From contig NC_071329.1 in assembly GCF_010183535.1 (NCBI RefSeq), positions 9,052,001 to 9,116,000 on the forward strand: a stretch of DNA of 64,000 bases, written 5' to 3'. Positions 62,031 through 64,000 of the stretch are shown piece after piece. How positions within the stretch are numbered: the stretch's first letter is position 1; each line of letters starts with the position of its first letter. This stretch comes from Caenorhabditis remanei (Eukaryota; Nematoda; Chromadorea; Rhabditida; Rhabditidae). The notes below the pieces were generated by a model. The model did no database searches. It worked only from the letters and a program-made list of their open reading frames with translations, and was not told the DNA's origin. A program made the position numbers and the translations under genes.

Positions 62031-62168
62031 CTTGATTTTGAAAATAGGAAGGGCATCTGAAAGAATACAAAAAGAACAGAGGCATATCAAAGCGAAAGCT
62101 TCATTTCAAAAAAGAAAAGAGAATGAATATTGTCTCCCCACCGTTTCTTCATTCGCATTGTAAGTTAC

Positions 62169-63368
62169 TTAACCATCCAACTTGTATCCTGGCTTAGCCT
62201 TGCGACAAAGGACAATTGTATTGTCAGCACAGGCCTTGGCACTTGCAGAATGCTCCTTTCCTTGGTAACCATATCCGTATTTCTCATTGCGGACATCTAC
62301 CTTGGCAAGGATTTGCTTTCCAGAGACATTGACGACTCCAACGGAAATATCTCCCTTATGATTGTTCACATGCACTGGATGCCACTCCTTATCTCCGAAC
62401 TTGGCAGCTTCTGGGAATGGAATCCATCCGTAATCAAAACCACGAACAGAATCCGGAAGATGGACAAGAAGTTGAATGGAACCAACATTCTTGCAGTACT
62501 CGTTATTGAACCACGAGAAGTTGGCAGCAATCTGGAACAGGATCTCATATATCATCTTCATTCATCTTCATTCTTACCTTTCCTCCCTCATTCCAGACAC
62601 GTCCCATAACTGGCTCTCCTTGCATATACCAAAGAGCAACGTATTGATCCGGATTGACTCCTGGCAAAGTATCCAATGTCTTGTCCAAAGCCTTGACAAG
62701 AGTACGAGTTGGCCACGGATCTCCCTCACGAATATCCATCCATTCATCTCTTTCGACACGTGGAACCGACTTCGGTGGTCCTTGTCCGCATTCAGCACAT
62801 GGACAATGTGGTGGTCCGCCAACACAATTACGAGTGATAATGTACATGTCATTGAGTTGAGGTCCCACTTGTTTCAGAACTTTTCCATTGAATGAGAACC
62901 ACGCTTCCTCGGTTTTGTTGTCAACATAACCGAGAAGATTTCCTTCGGCACGTTTCCAGAAAATCGGGAAAGAATCTCCACAGCGGACGAGCTGATGCTT
63001 GTCATCAAGTTTCTCAATACGATCCTTATACTTAATCCATTCGTACCAGAAACCTATAAATCTGGAGATCAGTTAAACAGAATCCTGGAATCTTCTATAC
63101 CTTGATTGTTGTGGTCTCCAAGATATTGAAGAACCTGAATCTGTCCCTCTAGCTGTTGTTTGGTAGTCAATTCAGCCTCTTTATACGGAAAAGAGCACTC
63201 AACAACTCCTCCATTGTTCCACGAACGTCCATGAATCGGCTTTCCATGCTTATACCAAAGAGCCACATACATGTTCTGCTCCCCCATACATTTGACAGGA
63301 CTCGGCGGGAATGGTGCTCCGATTGGCTGGAATGCCCACGTATCTTCTTTTGGCGGTGGATTCGGCAT
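62169..63368 (-). CDS. Two-module nematode protein, uncharacterised
   Basis: Exons in transcription order are 63368-63101, 63053-62578 and 62531-62169, encoding 368 residues. Two related modules are visible. The first has [20 protein letters not shown] and GGVVECSF; the second has [20 protein letters not shown] and GGKIAANFSW. Each follows a proline-rich lead-in. Between them is a Cys/Pro segment, [18 protein letters not shown]. The C-terminal part has [20 protein letters not shown]. There is no signal peptide at this start. A TATA-like TTTATAC (minus-strand GTATAAA) lies about 65 bp upstream of the ATG. I do not recognise the family; a carbohydrate- or ligand-binding role is only a guess. 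Confidence 0.75.
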
Positions 63369-64000
63369 TTCTCGACGTTTTCTGTCGCTTTTTTGAGCAA
63401 CTAAACTGATTGGATTAAGTGTTTCACCGTCTCTTTATACACACCTCTAATCTGTTGTCCCCATCTTTGACGTGGTTATTTTTTGCATGACACGTCAGAT
63501 ATTGGAGCATGACGTAACGGTAAAAAGGCATTATTTATTGAAATGAAGGACAAAACAACGAATTGATTCAAATATCTTCAATGAGTACCATGTAAAAACG
63601 GAGAGAAAAGGCGCAAACTGGGTGTTGAAAGTGGAAATGGGAGACTAGTTGACTGGGTATTTACTCTTTGAGAAAATTAAAATGTTTTACAGAGTGGATG
63701 GAGGTGGCAAAAATGGAGGCAATTTGAAATAGAAACAATCTTTGACGGATGAAAAAATGACGGGAATAAAAACATTTGTGAGTTGATCATTCAGAATGAC
63801 TTGAAATTTTGAATTTTAAAAAGAAAGATGTTAGAAGTGTGCTCTGTTGAGAGACAATGAATCTTTGAATTTAACTAGACTTTCTCAATGCATTGAATGC
63901 AAAATTTGAAACAGTTACTGGGAAAACTCAAAGAAAGACCGAATCCCAAGTTTTCAGCTTCAAGAGTCGAGAAATTTTCTGCGCATTTGATGCAAACATG
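63369..64000. other. Region with no gene seen
   Basis: This begins with the probable promoter of the two-module gene (TATA-like box near 63433-63440). The rest is AT-rich sequence without recognisable features; a flanking gene may begin beyond the window. Confidence 0.45.

Larger units (their letters stand above)
60767..62168. other. Region with inverted-repeat elements, no gene
   Basis: No coding sequence is seen. Most of the stretch is two palindromic elements (61166-61391 and 61483-62030). A TATTTCAG acceptor near 60780 belongs to the coiled-coil gene. Confidence 0.5.

Overview
This window is nuclear DNA from a Caenorhabditis-type nematode. The introns are short, with GTRAGT donors and TTTTCAG acceptors. 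Same-strand genes sit 100-300 bp apart with an acceptor just before the start codon, as expected for SL trans-splicing in operons. Nearly every gene matches a worm family. The gene set (rpb-6, dohh-1, DAP3, crn-3, crn-5, EB1, cdc-48, mnk-1, pro-1, AMMECR1, CLPTM1) resembles, from memory, part of C. elegans chromosome II. I did not identify the species. Exon coordinates were worked out by hand from reading frame and splice signals.

Layout. 1-3.5 kb: a LINE remnant and two tandem four-helix membrane genes (+). 3.7-17.6 kb: eight minus-strand genes in a probable operon, in transcription order rpb-6, dohh-1, DAP3/mS29, mrps-22, ALG9, a second divergent ALG9-like gene, crn-3 and crn-5. It combines transcription, hypusine formation, mitochondrial ribosome, N-glycan assembly and RNA exosome genes. 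18.8-22.4 kb: an EB1 gene, a small nematode gene of unknown function (both +) and a small single-pass membrane gene (-). 22.4-27.2 kb: a purine-rich region without genes.

27.2-31.2 kb: the most unusual part. Four copies (A to D) of a gene for a secreted Cys/Gly-rich preproprotein lie in a structure that combines an 886-bp direct duplication with a 797-bp inverted duplication. It includes two copies of a 249-bp bidirectional promoter, a chimeric gene (C), a decayed copy (A), and a small lysine-rich membrane gene (X) with a truncated mirror copy (X').

32.7-35.8 kb: cdc-48 (AAA ATPase p97). 35.8-50.8 kb: mnk-1, with at least three alternative first coding exons spread over 8 kb and a long regulatory 5' region. 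53.5-59.6 kb: pro-1 (WDR18), an AMMECR1 homologue and a CLPTM1 homologue in one probable operon. 59.9-60.8 kb: a coiled-coil gene (-). 61.1-62.0 kb: two inverted-repeat elements. 62.2-63.4 kb: a nematode gene built from two related modules (-). The last 600 bp hold nothing I recognise.

Several palindromic elements with recognisable target-site duplications (3 bp TTA, 8 bp, 10 bp) lie between genes and in introns.
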